From Synergistaceae bacterium (GTDB taxonomy: Bacteria; Synergistota; Synergistia; Synergistales; Aminobacteriaceae), in assembly GCA_031273365.1 (NCBI GenBank), contig JAISSA010000148.1, positions 1 through 6,177 of the forward strand: DNA of 6,177 nt, in the 5' to 3' direction. Both the position numbers and the translations under genes were made by a program. The notes below the pieces were generated by a model that searched no databases, was not told the DNA's origin, and saw only the letters and a list, made by a program, of their open reading frames with translations. Position 1 is the first letter of the stretch. Each line of letters opens with the position of its first letter. Shown in pieces: positions 5,573-6,177 of the stretch.

Positions 5573-6177
5573 ATGCGCAAAATATGGCAGGTATGGCAGG
5601 TATTGCAGATATTATTGATGATTATGGCCGTCGTGTTTCTGGCGACGGGTTCTTCATTTGCGTACGACATCGGCGGAAGATGGCTTCTGAAGGGCGGAGG
5701 CCACGCCGAAAAGGGGGTGGTGCGGGTCGCGCTGCAGGACAGCGGATACCTGAATTTCCTGACGGAGGTGGACAGCGGAGAGCAGTTTTTGACGAGCTAC
5801 AGCATCCTCGTGGAGCTGGACGCCTCGAGGCTCGACATCAACGCGTGGAGATACGCGAAAATGGTGACCCTGCCGGTTCCCATCAAAATGCCCGAGGTGA
5901 ACCCCACGCTGAGCCAGCCCTTTGAACTGCCTCCCGTCACGGCGGACGGGCTGACCTGGGTGGTGAGGTTCACCTCGGCGACGTCCGGGACTGTGGACAT
6001 ATATGGAGAGATTGACGTGGACGTCGTCGGGAGGGTCACGATCGACTCGCAGAGCGCTATCTGGAAGGAAGGCACGGAGGAACCCGACATCAGCGACAAG
6101 CTGAGCGGCTGCAACGCGGGCGTCCCGGCGGCGGCGCTTTTCATGTCGCTTCTTCTGCCGGCGATGAAGGGAGTCCG
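5573..6177 (+). CDS. Secreted hypothetical protein with Synergist-CTERM-like sorting tail, 3'-truncated
   Basis: Function not recognised. ATG 5573 follows GGAAGGA with a 6-nt spacer, and the frame stays open for 201 codons to the window edge. The product opens with MRKIW, then a hydrophobic signal peptide at about 4-25, with likely cleavage after SSFA (residue 30). The mature part is about 145 residues of probable beta-rich structure: GGGHAEKGVVRVALQDSG early, a Pro-rich middle (VPIKMPEVNP), then YGEIDVDVVGRV. Near the end comes SGCNAG (residues 178-183, Cys 180), then a hydrophobic helix VPAAALFMSLLLPAM and the first basic residues (Lys 199 and a partial Arg-like codon). This Cys-motif, helix, basic-cluster order matches the Synergist-CTERM surface-sorting signal as I remember it. 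Only a few codons are likely missing. Expected location is the cell envelope, anchored or processed at the Cys motif. It is divergent from the outer-membrane barrel gene. Confidence 0.8.
   Translation, partial: MRKIWQVWQVLQILLMIMAVVFLATGSSFAYDIGGRWLLKGGGHAEKGVVRVALQDSGYLNFLTEVDSGEQFLTSYSILVELDASRLDINAWRYAKMVTLPVPIKMPEVNPTLSQPFELPPVTADGLTWVVRFTSATSGTVDIYGEIDVDVVGRVTIDSQSAIWKEGTEEPDISDKLSGCNAGVPAAALFMSLLLPAMKGV
5583..5609 (+). repeat. Short tandem repeat, 3 x 9 bp, within the signal-peptide coding sequence
   Basis: TATGGCAGG occurs twice exactly (5583-5591, 5592-5600), followed by a degenerate third copy TATTGCAGA (5601-5609). It encodes the W-Q-V, W-Q-V, L-Q-I series at the start of the signal peptide. 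The 9-bp unit keeps the reading frame, so copy-number changes would alter only signal-peptide length. Confidence 0.8.

Noticed and set aside
5410..5925. 171-codon plus-strand frame overlapping the start of the last gene
   Set aside because: It is in a different frame from the gene at 5573, which has a good ribosome binding site and signal peptide. The translation becomes Arg/Gly-rich, as expected of an off-frame reading.
5797..6144. 115-codon minus-strand frame at the right end
   Set aside because: It is antisense to the CTERM-tailed gene, with no ribosome binding site or domain support.

Overview
The window reads as a chromosomal segment of a GC-rich, Gram-negative-type (diderm) bacterium. 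The best lineage clue is the last, incomplete gene. It encodes a secreted protein whose C-terminus carries a Ser-Gly-Cys-Asn-Ala-Gly motif followed by a hydrophobic stretch, which resembles the Synergist-CTERM sorting signal known from Synergistota. A neighbouring small beta-barrel protein with a C-terminal Phe fits an outer membrane. I therefore infer a member of Synergistota. This rests on motif memory, not a database search.

Left part (1-4607, plus strand): a 5'-truncated FtsK/SpoIIIE DNA translocase gene runs into thiamine pyrophosphokinase (thiN) with essentially no gap. After a 181-bp spacer comes methionyl-tRNA synthetase (metG). All three are housekeeping functions: chromosome segregation at division, the last step to thiamine diphosphate, and charging of tRNA-Met. 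ftsK and thiN look transcriptionally and translationally coupled. metG may be in the same operon or may have its own promoter in an AT-rich patch in the spacer.

Middle (4608-4718): a convergent intergenic region holds a long hairpin with A-tract and T-tract flanks. It can act as a terminator in both directions, for metG on the plus strand and for the outer-membrane protein gene on the minus strand.

Right part (4719-6177): two cell-envelope genes are divergently transcribed from a 278-bp AT-rich intergenic region. The minus-strand gene encodes a 191-residue predicted outer-membrane beta-barrel protein. The plus-strand gene encodes a secreted protein with a signal peptide and the Synergist-CTERM-like tail, and it is cut by the right window edge a few codons before its probable end. 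The shared region has a candidate promoter toward the plus-strand gene and a small inverted repeat that could be an operator.

I see no mobile elements, CRISPR arrays, tRNA or rRNA genes. I found no convincing undescribed multi-gene system. The most noteworthy item is the uncharacterised CTERM-tailed secreted protein and its divergent pairing with the barrel protein.
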